Assembly (NCBI RefSeq): GCF_016653295.1
Contig: NZ_NHSF01000032.1
Span: 1-37,854 of the forward strand
DNA: 37,854 bases
From: Halochromatium salexigens
Lineage (GTDB): Bacteria > Pseudomonadota > Gammaproteobacteria > Chromatiales > Chromatiaceae
Reading direction: 5' to 3'
The stretch's first letter is position 1; each line of letters starts with the position of its first letter. Of the stretch, positions 16,692 to 25,400 are shown in pieces. The notes under the pieces were generated by a model, which saw only the letters and a list, made by a program, of their open reading frames with translations, did no database searches and was not told the origin of the DNA. The translations under genes and the position numbers were made by a program.

Positions 16692-17801
16692 ATGAAACCC
16701 CGCATCCCCTACACCCAACCCTCCATCACCGAGCTGGAGGTCCGCTACGCCACCGACGCCGCCGCCAACGGCTGGGGTGAGCGCTGCTACGACTACATCC
16801 ACCGCTTCGAAGACACCTTCAAAGCCCACCTGGGTGTTGACTACGCCATCGCCACCTCCAGCTGCACCGGCGCCCTGCACATGGGGATGGCCGCGCTCGG
16901 CATCGGCCCCGGCGACGAGGTCATCCTCGCCGACACCAACTGGATCGCCACCGCCGCGCCCATCGTCCATCTTGGCGCCAAACCCGTCTTCGTCGACATC
17001 CTCGCAGACAGCTGGTGTCTCGATCCCGATCGGGTCGAACAGGCCATCACGCCCAAGACCAAGGCGATTGTCGCCGTCCACCTCTACGGCAACCTCTGCG
17101 ACATGGACCGCCTGCTCGCCATCGGCGAGCGCCACGGCATCCCGGTCATCGAAGACGCCGCCGAGGCCATCGGCTCGGTCTATCACGGCCAGCGCGCAGG
17201 CTCCATGGGCCGCATCGGCGCCTTCTCCTTCCATGGCACCAAGACCCTGACCACCGGCGAGGGCGGTATTTTCGTCACCAACGACGCCGAGCTTTACGAG
17301 CGCGTGCTGACCCTGAGCAACCACGGTCGCGCGCGCGGTCAGACCAAACAGTTCTGGCCTGACCTGGTCGGGTTCAAATACAAGATGTCCAACATCCAGG
17401 CCGCGATTGGCTGCGCGCAGATGGAGCGTATCGAAGAGCTGATCGTCAGGAAGCGTGGGATTTTAGCGGCTTATAAGAATGGGCTGTCATCTCTGGATTA
17501 CTTATATATGAATCATGAGCCAGAAGGGATCATTAATGGAGCTTGGATGCCAACCGTCGTGTTCGACCCGTCTTCTGGTATAACACGGGAAAAATTGCAA
17601 GCGGCATTTTCCCTCGAGAACATTGATGCAAGGGTGTTTTTTTGGCCACTATCTAGCCTACCGCCCTTTGACGATAAGTGTTTTGAATCCCTGGCTAGTT
17701 CTATAGCTGATCGGGCAGTCAATCTGCCCAGCTACCATGAAATGACCCATGAAGACATTCAGAGAGTGTGCGATGCCATTATCGCACTGGGCACTAAATG
17801 A
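16692..17801 (+). CDS. DegT/DnrJ/EryC1/StrS-family sugar aminotransferase
   Basis: This 369-residue PLP enzyme carries the PLP lysine at K184 in FSFHGTKTLTTGEGG, with VIEDAAEAIG upstream holding the pyridine-contacting Asp. Members transfer an amino group to keto sugars; next to a CDP-glucose 4,6-dehydratase the likely reaction is 4-amination (possibly 3-amination) of a keto-deoxy sugar. A close perosamine-synthase-like relationship is plausible. The 5' part is about 60-67% GC, but from about 17450 the DNA drops below 40% GC in places while the frame stays open and the family fold continues, suggesting recombination inside the gene. Its stop overlaps the E1 alpha start (ATGA). Confidence 0.9.
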   Translation: MKPRIPYTQPSITELEVRYATDAAANGWGERCYDYIHRFEDTFKAHLGVDYAIATSSCTGALHMGMAALGIGPGDEVILADTNWIATAAPIVHLGAKPVFVDILADSWCLDPDRVEQAITPKTKAIVAVHLYGNLCDMDRLLAIGERHGIPVIEDAAEAIGSVYHGQRAGSMGRIGAFSFHGTKTLTTGEGGIFVTNDAELYERVLTLSNHGRARGQTKQFWPDLVGFKYKMSNIQAAIGCAQMERIEELIVRKRGILAAYKNGLSSLDYLYMNHEPEGIINGAWMPTVVFDPSSGITREKLQAAFSLENIDARVFFWPLSSLPPFDDKCFESLASSIADRAVNLPSYHEMTHEDIQRVCDAIIALGTK

Positions 17802-18688
17802 GCTTCGCTGAGAAAATCCAGCCCGCAGAGCTTTGTCGACGGATGATTCTCATCCGTTACGTTGAGCAGTCGCTTTTGAGGCTGTACGCCCAGGGCCTGA
17901 TGGGCGGAACAGTGCATACCTGTATTGGCCAGGAGGGTTGTGCGGTAGGTGTAGTCTCGGCCATCGACCGGCAACGTGACATGCTGTTCTCTAACCACCG
18001 TGGTCACGGTCACTACCTCGCCTACTGCGGAGACATCCACGGGTTGATCGCCGAAATCATGGGGCTGCCAATCGGGGTGTGCGGTGGAATGGGCGGCAGT
18101 CAGCATATTCAGCGGGAGAACTTCTACACCAACGGGATACAGGGCGCGGGTGTGCCCATCGCCGTGGGAATGGGGCTAGCCGAGCGGTTTAAGGGAACCG
18201 GCGCGGTCTCGCTAGCCTTCCTCGGCGACGGCACCTTCGGCGAAGGGGCGGTCTACGAGGCGATGAACCTGGCGGCCCTCTGGTCGGCGCCGACGCTGTT
18301 CGTTGTTGAGCACAACGGTTACGCTCAATCCACCCCTAGCTCGCTCCAGCACGCTGGTGATTTGAGCCGTCGGGCAGAGCCCTTCGGCATCCCGGTGACG
18401 CGGACGGAAGGTGCGGATGTCATCGCGGTTTTTGAGGTGGCAAATCGACTTCTCGGGCAGATTCGCGCGGGCAAGGGACCACGGTTGCTGTTCCTAGACA
18501 CCCACCGCTTCGCTCCCCACAGCAAGGGAGATGACTTCCGCGACCGCGAGGAGCTTGAGCGGATAAACCGCGAGTGTGATCCAATCCAACGGTTGGCTGC
18601 ACAGATCGGGGCGGATACATACGAACAAGTGCGCAAAGCTGCCGAGATAGAGGTGGACATCGTGCTCCAGGAGTTAGGTGTGCAATGA
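17798..18688 (+). CDS. Thiamine-diphosphate-dependent dehydrogenase E1 alpha subunit
   Basis: This 296-residue protein of the pyruvate/acetoin dehydrogenase E1 alpha family has its thiamine-diphosphate motif starting GDGTFGEGAVYEAMNLAA (G143-D144-G145) and ending about 30 residues later at EHNGYA. FSNHRGHGHYLA and GGMGGSQHI are also typical. E1 decarboxylates a 2-oxoacid and places the acyl group on a lipoyl domain. The substrate cannot be read. The gene overlaps the aminotransferase before it and the beta subunit after it by 4 bases each, so it belongs to the sugar operon rather than to central metabolism. Confidence 0.92.
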   Translation: MSFAEKIQPAELCRRMILIRYVEQSLLRLYAQGLMGGTVHTCIGQEGCAVGVVSAIDRQRDMLFSNHRGHGHYLAYCGDIHGLIAEIMGLPIGVCGGMGGSQHIQRENFYTNGIQGAGVPIAVGMGLAERFKGTGAVSLAFLGDGTFGEGAVYEAMNLAALWSAPTLFVVEHNGYAQSTPSSLQHAGDLSRRAEPFGIPVTRTEGADVIAVFEVANRLLGQIRAGKGPRLLFLDTHRFAPHSKGDDFRDREELERINRECDPIQRLAAQIGADTYEQVRKAAEIEVDIVLQELGVQ

Positions 18689-19695
18689 ACACGGAAAGCT
18701 ATCTCGATTCGATCCGCCGGGGGTTGCGCGGGGCGATGGAGTCTGACGAACGGGTCTACCTGATCGGCGAAGATCTACTCGACCCTTACGGTGGTGCATT
18801 TAAGGTTTCCAAGGGGCTTTCCACCGAATTCCCGAAGCGGGTGCTGACGACGCCCATCAGCGAGTCGGCGATTACCGGTTTGGCTACTGGCATGGCGATT
18901 CGTGGGTTACGGCCGGTGGTGGAAATCATGTTTGGTGATTTCCTCACTCTCTGTACGGATCAGCTGGTCAACAGTGCTACCAAGTTTCCGCTGATGTATC
19001 GGGATAAAGTCCGAGTACCATTGGTGCTTCGCACACCGATGGGCGGAGGGCGTGGTTACGGCCCGACCCATAGCCAGAGCATCGAGAAGATGTTTCTCGG
19101 AGTGCCGGGGCTGACAGTGGTCTCTCCAAGTCTGGCTCACGATCCAGGGACGCTACTCAAGCGAACGATTCTGGAGAGCGAGCGCCCGGTGCTTTGGGTG
19201 GAGTACAAGTCGCTTTATCCCAAGCAGTTGCTCAATGGGGGCGACGAATTGCGGATCTGGCAAGTCGAGGGAGAGGATGGCTACCCGCTGGCAGTAGTGG
19301 AAAACTTTTCCGGTTCTGACCCGGATGTCGTGGTGATCGCCTATGGAGGGGCCTCTGTACCGCTGTTTGAGTCGATGCGGCGTTTGATCCCAGAGGAGAT
19401 CCGAGTGCGCGGGCTGCTGCCTTCGCGCCTCGACACACGGACAAAGACGCCTTGGTGGTTCTCCGAAATCACAGGTCGAGAACCCATCATAGTGGCTGAA
19501 CACGGCACACGAGGATTTACCTGGGGGAGCGAGATCGCGGCGGAACTCAACTTAACGTTTTTCGGTCGCTTGGTTGCGCCGGTGAGGCGCCTAGCTGACG
19601 CGGATAACGTGGTGCCAGCAGGACGAGGGCTTGAGAGGGAGGTGCTGCTCAACGAGGAGCAACTGATCAAGGCAATAGTCGAGAGCATAACGTGA
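18685..19695 (+). CDS. Thiamine-diphosphate-dependent dehydrogenase E1 beta subunit
   Basis: This 336-residue E1 beta protein has the typical GEDLLDPYGGAFKVSKGL, ISESAITGLATGMA, EIMFGDFLTL and TPMGGGRGYGPTHSQS segments. It should pair with the alpha subunit to form the E1 heterotetramer. Start and stop overlap both neighbours (ATGA, then TGATG). The downstream gene supplies a lipoyl domain but not the usual E2 catalytic domain, and no E3 is present in the window. Confidence 0.92.
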   Translation: MNTESYLDSIRRGLRGAMESDERVYLIGEDLLDPYGGAFKVSKGLSTEFPKRVLTTPISESAITGLATGMAIRGLRPVVEIMFGDFLTLCTDQLVNSATKFPLMYRDKVRVPLVLRTPMGGGRGYGPTHSQSIEKMFLGVPGLTVVSPSLAHDPGTLLKRTILESERPVLWVEYKSLYPKQLLNGGDELRIWQVEGEDGYPLAVVENFSGSDPDVVVIAYGGASVPLFESMRRLIPEEIRVRGLLPSRLDTRTKTPWWFSEITGREPIIVAEHGTRGFTWGSEIAAELNLTFFGRLVAPVRRLADADNVVPAGRGLEREVLLNEEQLIKAIVESIT

Positions 19696-20825
19696 TGAAA
19701 AGCCTGAATACGCCTTTCCTCGGGGCCAACGACGATGAGGCGACTTTTAATGGTTGGTTAGTGGCAGCGGGCTCTAGAGTTGAGGCGGGGATGTTGGTAG
19801 CCACCGTTGAGACCACCAAAGCGGTCCTTGACGTTGAGGCTGAGTACGATGGCATTCTCCATCCACTCGTGGAACGTGGTGCCCGCGTAGTTCCCGGACA
19901 GCCCCTGGCAATTCTTGCCGGCGAGCCTATCGATGACCTACAGGCTGCTTTAGCTGCGCTCAGTGCCGAGGCGGATGCAAACATCCCATTTGAAGTAAGA
20001 GTGACCAAAAAGGCGGAGATCCTAATGCGCCGCCACGGAATCGTTCTTGAGCAGTTAGGCGCGGATACGTCGGTGGTGGACGAGGCGGCGGTCTCTCAAT
20101 TCGTGGAGCAACGGGCGGTAAATGAGCGTAGGCTCGGCATCGGGCATCTCCAGCGGGTCGGTGTGATTGGCGGCGTGGGCGGTGGCGGGGCGATGATCGT
20201 TATCGATAGTTTGCTGCGCTCCTACTCTCAACAGCCGGTGTGTGTTTTCGAGCGCGATAAGGTGTGGCATGGGCGAACGGTGCTAGGGGTGCCGGTGATC
20301 GGTAGTCTAGAAGCTCTTTCTGGGATGCTAGAGCGAGAGGAGTTGGATGCAGTGGTGATTGCTTTTAACCGCGATCTAGGCGAGCGGGCATCTCTGTTCG
20401 AGCGGCTGACGGGAGAGGGGGTTCCCTTCTGTAATGTGATCGATGCACGGGCAGATTTGCGGAGTTTGGTAACGGTAGGAAACGGTAACGTGATCCTTGC
20501 CAATGTCTACCTCGGAGCGGGTACTCGTGTCGGCGACAACAACTTTATCAGCGCTAACGTCTTTCTGGAGCACGGCAACCAGCTGGGCAACGCCAACGCC
20601 TTCGGGCCGGGGGTTTTCACCTCCGGCAACGTCACCATCGGCGATCGGGTGCGCTTCGCTACCGGAATCTTCGTGGAGCCGGGGATCACCATCGGCGATG
20701 GGGCAGTGATCGCCTCAGGTTCCGTGTTGACCGTCGACGTGCCGGCGAGCACCACCGTCAAGGCCGGCCGGCGCGCAGTTGCAAGGGCAACGGCTTCAAC
20801 ACAGGAAAATCGTTATGAATCGTGA
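19695..20825 (+). CDS. Lipoyl domain / E1-E3-binding-like region / hexapeptide acyltransferase fusion
   Basis: This 376-residue protein has three visible parts. Residues 1-78 form a biotinyl/lipoyl domain with the expected modified lysine K42 in VETTKAVLDVEA. Residues about 101-142 resemble a peripheral-subunit-binding domain (TKKAEILMRRHGIVLEQLGA). Residues about 150-360 are PglD/NeuD-like: a Rossmann start at VGVIGGVGGGG, then a left-handed beta-helix of hexapeptide repeats. H293 in FLEHGNQLG matches the catalytic base of the IEHDxxIG motif in PglD/NeuD enzymes. The normal E2 acyltransferase domain is absent. I infer that E1 loads an acyl group on K42 and the beta-helix domain transfers it to the amino group made by the DegT enzyme. 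The ATG overlaps the E1 beta stop; a GTG 3 bases upstream is also possible. Confidence 0.88.
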   Translation: MKSLNTPFLGANDDEATFNGWLVAAGSRVEAGMLVATVETTKAVLDVEAEYDGILHPLVERGARVVPGQPLAILAGEPIDDLQAALAALSAEADANIPFEVRVTKKAEILMRRHGIVLEQLGADTSVVDEAAVSQFVEQRAVNERRLGIGHLQRVGVIGGVGGGGAMIVIDSLLRSYSQQPVCVFERDKVWHGRTVLGVPVIGSLEALSGMLEREELDAVVIAFNRDLGERASLFERLTGEGVPFCNVIDARADLRSLVTVGNGNVILANVYLGAGTRVGDNNFISANVFLEHGNQLGNANAFGPGVFTSGNVTIGDRVRFATGIFVEPGITIGDGAVIASGSVLTVDVPASTTVKAGRRAVARATASTQENRYES

Positions 20826-21576
20826 TCGGCTGAGCAACGCTGCTACTCAGACTGACCGGGACCAGCAGTTCGCCGGCGAAGCAGGGGTTTACTTCGAGCA
20901 GTCAAGCGGGAGTATTCTCGAGAAGCTGAACGATTTCCCCCGTTTTGTCTCCCGCCAGTCGTTGAGTTTGTTTTTAGCGAAGCATGAGTTGTTCAAGCGC
21001 GTTATGGAGGTTCATGGCAGCGTCGTCGAGTGCGGCGTCTTTGCTGGCGGCGGGCTCTTCACCTGGGCACAGCTGAGCGCTATCTATGAGCCCTACAACC
21101 ACGGGCGGCGAGTGCTCGGCTTTGACTCGTTCAATGGATTTCCCAGCTTATCGCCGGAGGATGGTGAAGCGGAACAGGATCAGCATCGCCGAGTAGGTGG
21201 CTACTGCTTCGATCGAATCGACGAACTCCAGGCTGGAGCGGCATTGCAGGATCTCAATCGGCCTATCGGCCACATTCCTAGGATCGAATTGGTGGCTGGC
21301 GACGCGGCGGAAACCATACCTCGTTATGTGGAGCAGAATCCTCACTTGGTGGTTTCACTGCTATACCTTGATTTCGACCTGTTTGAGCCTACAGTGGCGG
21401 CGCTGAGCACGCTGTTGCCTCGGATGCCCAGGGGAGCCGTGATCGGTTTCGACGAGTTGAACCAGAAACAGTGGCCTGGTGAAACCCGTGCAGTGATGGA
21501 GGTCGTGGGTATTGATAAACTGAGAATTCGGCGCTTCCCGTTTACACCGGGGCTCTCCTACGCGGTGATCGAGTAG
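20815..21576 (+). CDS. TylF/MycF-family sugar O-methyltransferase
   Basis: This 253-residue protein has the TylF/MycF pattern: VVECGVFAGGG for SAM binding, RRVLGFDSFNGFP and LLYLDFDLFEPT with the metal-binding aspartates. Known members add a methyl group to a sugar hydroxyl in a Mg-dependent reaction. The start overlaps the acyltransferase gene by 11 bases, and AGGAAAA precedes the ATG. It probably O-methylates the sugar built by this operon. The position methylated is not predictable. Confidence 0.85.
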   Translation: MNRDRLSNAATQTDRDQQFAGEAGVYFEQSSGSILEKLNDFPRFVSRQSLSLFLAKHELFKRVMEVHGSVVECGVFAGGGLFTWAQLSAIYEPYNHGRRVLGFDSFNGFPSLSPEDGEAEQDQHRRVGGYCFDRIDELQAGAALQDLNRPIGHIPRIELVAGDAAETIPRYVEQNPHLVVSLLYLDFDLFEPTVAALSTLLPRMPRGAVIGFDELNQKQWPGETRAVMEVVGIDKLRIRRFPFTPGLSYAVIE

Positions 21577-21626
21577 CAGACTGCATTCAATCAGTCCACA
21601 GGTCTATGGTTGAAGGATCGTTATAA

Positions 21627-22406
21627 ATGAACCCATCCGAAGAATTTCTGCGCGAGGTCACTGAGAATGTCGAGGGGCAGGGAACGGACGTTGCATTGAA
21701 TGCACTGTCGCGCGATTGGCTAATCAAGTCGGCACCCAATAAGTATTCCTACAACTTCTTCTGGCAAGGCCGCCCGATTATCCAATATCCCCAAGACATC
21801 GTCGCGATGCAGGAACTCATCTGGCAGATCAAGCCAGACCTGATCATCGAAACCGGCATCGCCCACGGCGGCTCGCTCATCTTCAGCGCCTCTATGCTCA
21901 CCCTGCTGGACTACTGCGACGCCGCCGAGCAGGGCAAGACGCTCGACCCCAAGCGCCCCGATCGCCAAGTCATCGGCCTCGACATCGACATCCGCGCCCA
22001 CAACCGCGCCGCCATCGAAGCCCACCCCATGGCCAGCCGCATCCAGCTGATCCGTGGCTCCTCCATCGACCCCGAGATCATCGCCCGCGTGCACGCCATG
22101 ACCGACGGCCACCAGCGTACCCTCGTCTGCCTGGACTCCAACCACACCCACGAGCACGTCCTCGCCGAGCTCGAAGCCTACGCCCCGCTGGTCACCCCCG
22201 GCAGCTACTGCGTCGTCTTCGACACCATTATCGAAGACCTGCCCGCCGACATGTTCCCCAACCGCCCTTGGGGACCGGGCGACAACCCCAAGACCGCCGT
22301 GCACCAGTACCTCAAGACCCACCCGGAGTTCGAGATCGACAAACAGATCGACCACAAGCTGCTGATCAGCGTGGCGCCAGATGGGTATCTGCAGCGGGTC
22401 AGATAA
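21627..22406 (+). CDS. CmcI / cephalosporin hydroxylase-family methyltransferase
   Basis: This 259-residue protein of the CmcI-like family contains IIETGIAHGGSLIFSASML (SAM site), VIGLDIDIRAHNR and LVCLDSNHTHEHVL. Despite the family name, bacterial relatives in polysaccharide clusters act as sugar O-methyltransferases. AAGGATCG lies before the ATG. It starts 50 bases after the TylF-like gene, and its later part returns to GC-rich composition. It is probably a second methylation step on the same glycan. Confidence 0.85.
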   Translation: MNPSEEFLREVTENVEGQGTDVALNALSRDWLIKSAPNKYSYNFFWQGRPIIQYPQDIVAMQELIWQIKPDLIIETGIAHGGSLIFSASMLTLLDYCDAAEQGKTLDPKRPDRQVIGLDIDIRAHNRAAIEAHPMASRIQLIRGSSIDPEIIARVHAMTDGHQRTLVCLDSNHTHEHVLAELEAYAPLVTPGSYCVVFDTIIEDLPADMFPNRPWGPGDNPKTAVHQYLKTHPEFEIDKQIDHKLLISVAPDGYLQRVR

Positions 22407-22453
22407 AGGTCGGCCATGCAAGTCGTCGAGCTAGCTTCAGAGGATCACTGTTC

Positions 22454-25400
22454 GTGCAAAGCAATTGGACCATCCATCTTCGGAATGAATTAGTCGTTGT
22501 TGTTCCGGCCGATCTCGACAACCCGGTCACCTTGACCCTGCTGGAGCATGAAGACTGGCCCGAACCGGAGTATGGGTTCTTGTGCGAACTCGTCGAGCCG
22601 GGGATGCAGTTGCTGGACACTGATGCCGGCCACGGCCTGTATGCGCTCAATCTCGCGCAGGCACTGCAAGGCCAGGGTCGCTTGATCGCCTTGCAGCCCG
22701 ACCCGCTGTTTGCACGCAGTGTCGCCGACAACGGGCTTCAGGCCGTGATCAAGACGCCTTCGGATCAGACTCAAGCACTTGCGCCAGCCGACGGCGAACG
22801 CGGATTGGATCTCATCCGCCTCGGCGCGAGCGTTGCCCTCGATCCGCTGTGGCTGCGATCGGGCGAGCCGCTGGTCGTGGTTCCAGGAGAGAGCACGCAG
22901 TTGGAAACGCTGGAAGCTGCCGGGCTTAGTCTCTACCGATTGGTTCCGCTTCTGAATGCCTTGGTTGCCTGGAATCCGGAAGAGAGCGAACGACCCGCGA
23001 CGTTGTTCGCCTGCAGCGATAAACGCGCCGACTGGTTGCGGCAACGTGACCGGCTGATCCGCCCCTTGATGCCACAGGCCTCCGATAGCGGCTCACAAGC
23101 CTCGCAACGGCCGGGCAAGAGAGCACGCTTCAGCCAAAAGTGGCAGGCCAAAAAGAAGAGCAAGAAGGGCACGGCTACGTCGCTGTATCAACAGGCACTG
23201 AAAGCCGAGCAGCGCGGCGCCCTGGAGACGGCTGAGGCTGGGTATCGCAAGCTGCTTGCTCAGCACCCGGAGCATGCGGATGCCGCATACCGGTTGGGTG
23301 TGGTCTTGCATCAACGCGGTGATGCGGTGCAAGCCGAATCAATGTTTCGTTGTGCGATCGCGAGCAACGATCAGGTCGCGGCCTATCATGGCGAGCACGG
23401 TATTGCGTTGGCGGCACTGTCACGCTTGGATGAGGCACTGTTCGCCTTTGACCAGGCCTTGCGGCTGAAACCGAATGATGCGACGGCGCACAACAACCGC
23501 GGCATTGCCCTTAATGACCTCGGGTATTTGGAGGACGCACTGCATGCCTTTGATCAGGCATTGCGGCTCAAGCCGGATTTTGCTGAAGCGCACAATAATC
23601 GCGGCAATACACTCAATGAGCTGAGGCGTTGGGACGACGCCGTGCAGGCCTGTGACCAAGCGTTGCATCTAAGACCGAAGTATGCCGAGGCACACAACAA
23701 TCGCGGTATTGCGCTCAATGAGCTCGGGCGGTTAGGAGAGGCGTTGCAAGCCTATGAGCAAGCATTGCGGCTCAATCCAGACTTGGCTAAGGTGCATAAT
23801 AACCGTGGTAATACGCTAAAAGGCCTGGGACGGATGGATGACGCGCTGCATGCCTACGATCAGGCGTTGCGGCTTCAGCCTGAGTATGCCAAGGCACACA
23901 GCAATCGCGGCACCGTGCTTTGGTTTCTCGGGCGCCTGGATGCAGCGCTGCATGCCTATGAACAGGCGCTACGGCTCAAGCCGGATTCTGCGGAAACGAT
24001 CTCAAACTATCTGTTCACGCTGTCCGGGTTGGAGAGGGGCGATGACGCCGCGTTTTTGGCCCGGGCGCGACGCTATGGGAGTCGATACCCGCGCTCGCTG
24101 CCGGCGCTCGAGCACCAGCGGGCACCTGCAGCGGGTCGTCGACTGCGCGTTGGCTACGTCTCCGGGGATTTCCGCCAACACGCTGTCGCTCATTTTTTCG
24201 AGCCTCTGTTGTCTGAGCATGACCGTTCACGCCTCGAGCTTTGGGCCTATACCACCAACGAGCAGCAAGATGCAGTCACCGCTCGCATCCAGGAGCTGGT
24301 AGACCACTGGCAATCGATCGTTGGCTTATCCGATGAAGCCGCCGCCGCGCTTATTCGCAGCGATGAGTTGGATGTCTTGGTCGATTTGTCCAATCACACC
24401 AATGACAATCGTCTTGGGGTCTTTGCGCAGCGCGCGGCGCCGGTGCAAGTGGAATATCTGGGGCATTTCAGTACCACCGGCGTCGCCGAGATCGATTATT
24501 GGATTGGTGATCCGCAGCAGACACCGCCGAGCACGGATGCCCACTACAGCGAAACGGTGTGGCGTTTGCCGCGCGTCGCCCATGTCTATCGTGGTTCCGA
24601 GGATGCGCCGGCCCCGGGCTGGCAGCCGCAGGAGGATGGCACCGTTTGGCTGGGCTGCTTCCATAATCCGATCAAGCTCACCGCAGGAACGATTGCGTTG
24701 TGGTCGCGCCTGCTGCACGCGTTACCCGAGGCCAAGCTCAGGCTCAAGGCCAAGCAACTGTCCGACACCGGGTGGCGCGAGCAGCTGACTAATGCCTTTG
24801 CCGCCCACGGCATCGGCGCCGATCGGCTGAAACTGCATGACCGCTCCGCCACCCTCGACTGGGCCGCGCACATGGGTGCTTATGATGGCCTCGACATCGC
24901 GCTCGACCCCATCGGCCCCTGGCGCGGGGCGGCAACCAACTGCGATGCGCTCTGGATGGGCGTGCCGGTGGTCACCTTGCGGGGCGAGCGTGCCGGCTCG
25001 CGCCAGACCGCCGCGCTGCTGCAAGCGTTGGGGCGGGAGGACTGGATCGCCGATGATGAGGACAGCTATATCGACACAGTGGTCGCACTCGCGCGCGATG
25101 TCGAACGGCGCCGGGCGATGCGTTTCCATCAGCGCAAGCAGATGCGTGCCAGCCCATTGTGCGATGCCAAGGGATTGGCAACAGCATTGGAAGATGCCTA
25201 TGGCGCGATGTTCCAGCGTTGGTGGGAAACGCGCGGGGCGGGCGCCTCGACCGATAAACGTGCCGCCGTACCGAGATGGACCTTGACCATCGCCGACGAA
25301 GTGAAGGTGTGCGTGCCGGCAGACATCGAGCGCATGACCACGTTTGTACTGCTGGAGCAGGAAGACTGGTTCGAGGTGGAACTGCCCTTCCTGCGTGACC

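Noticed and set aside
16605-17324. Reverse-strand frame opposite the aminotransferase
   Set aside because: Shadow of a GC-rich gene with strong family motifs on the other strand.
21720-22421. Long reverse-strand frame opposite the CmcI-like gene
   Set aside because: It is a mirror of a well-supported gene in GC-rich DNA; its protein is Val/Gly/Asp-rich with no recognisable domain.
22268-22453. Extension of the giant protein upstream of 22454
   Set aside because: It overlaps the CmcI-like gene, has unrelated composition, and homology with the fragment at 8508 begins at the GTG at 22454.
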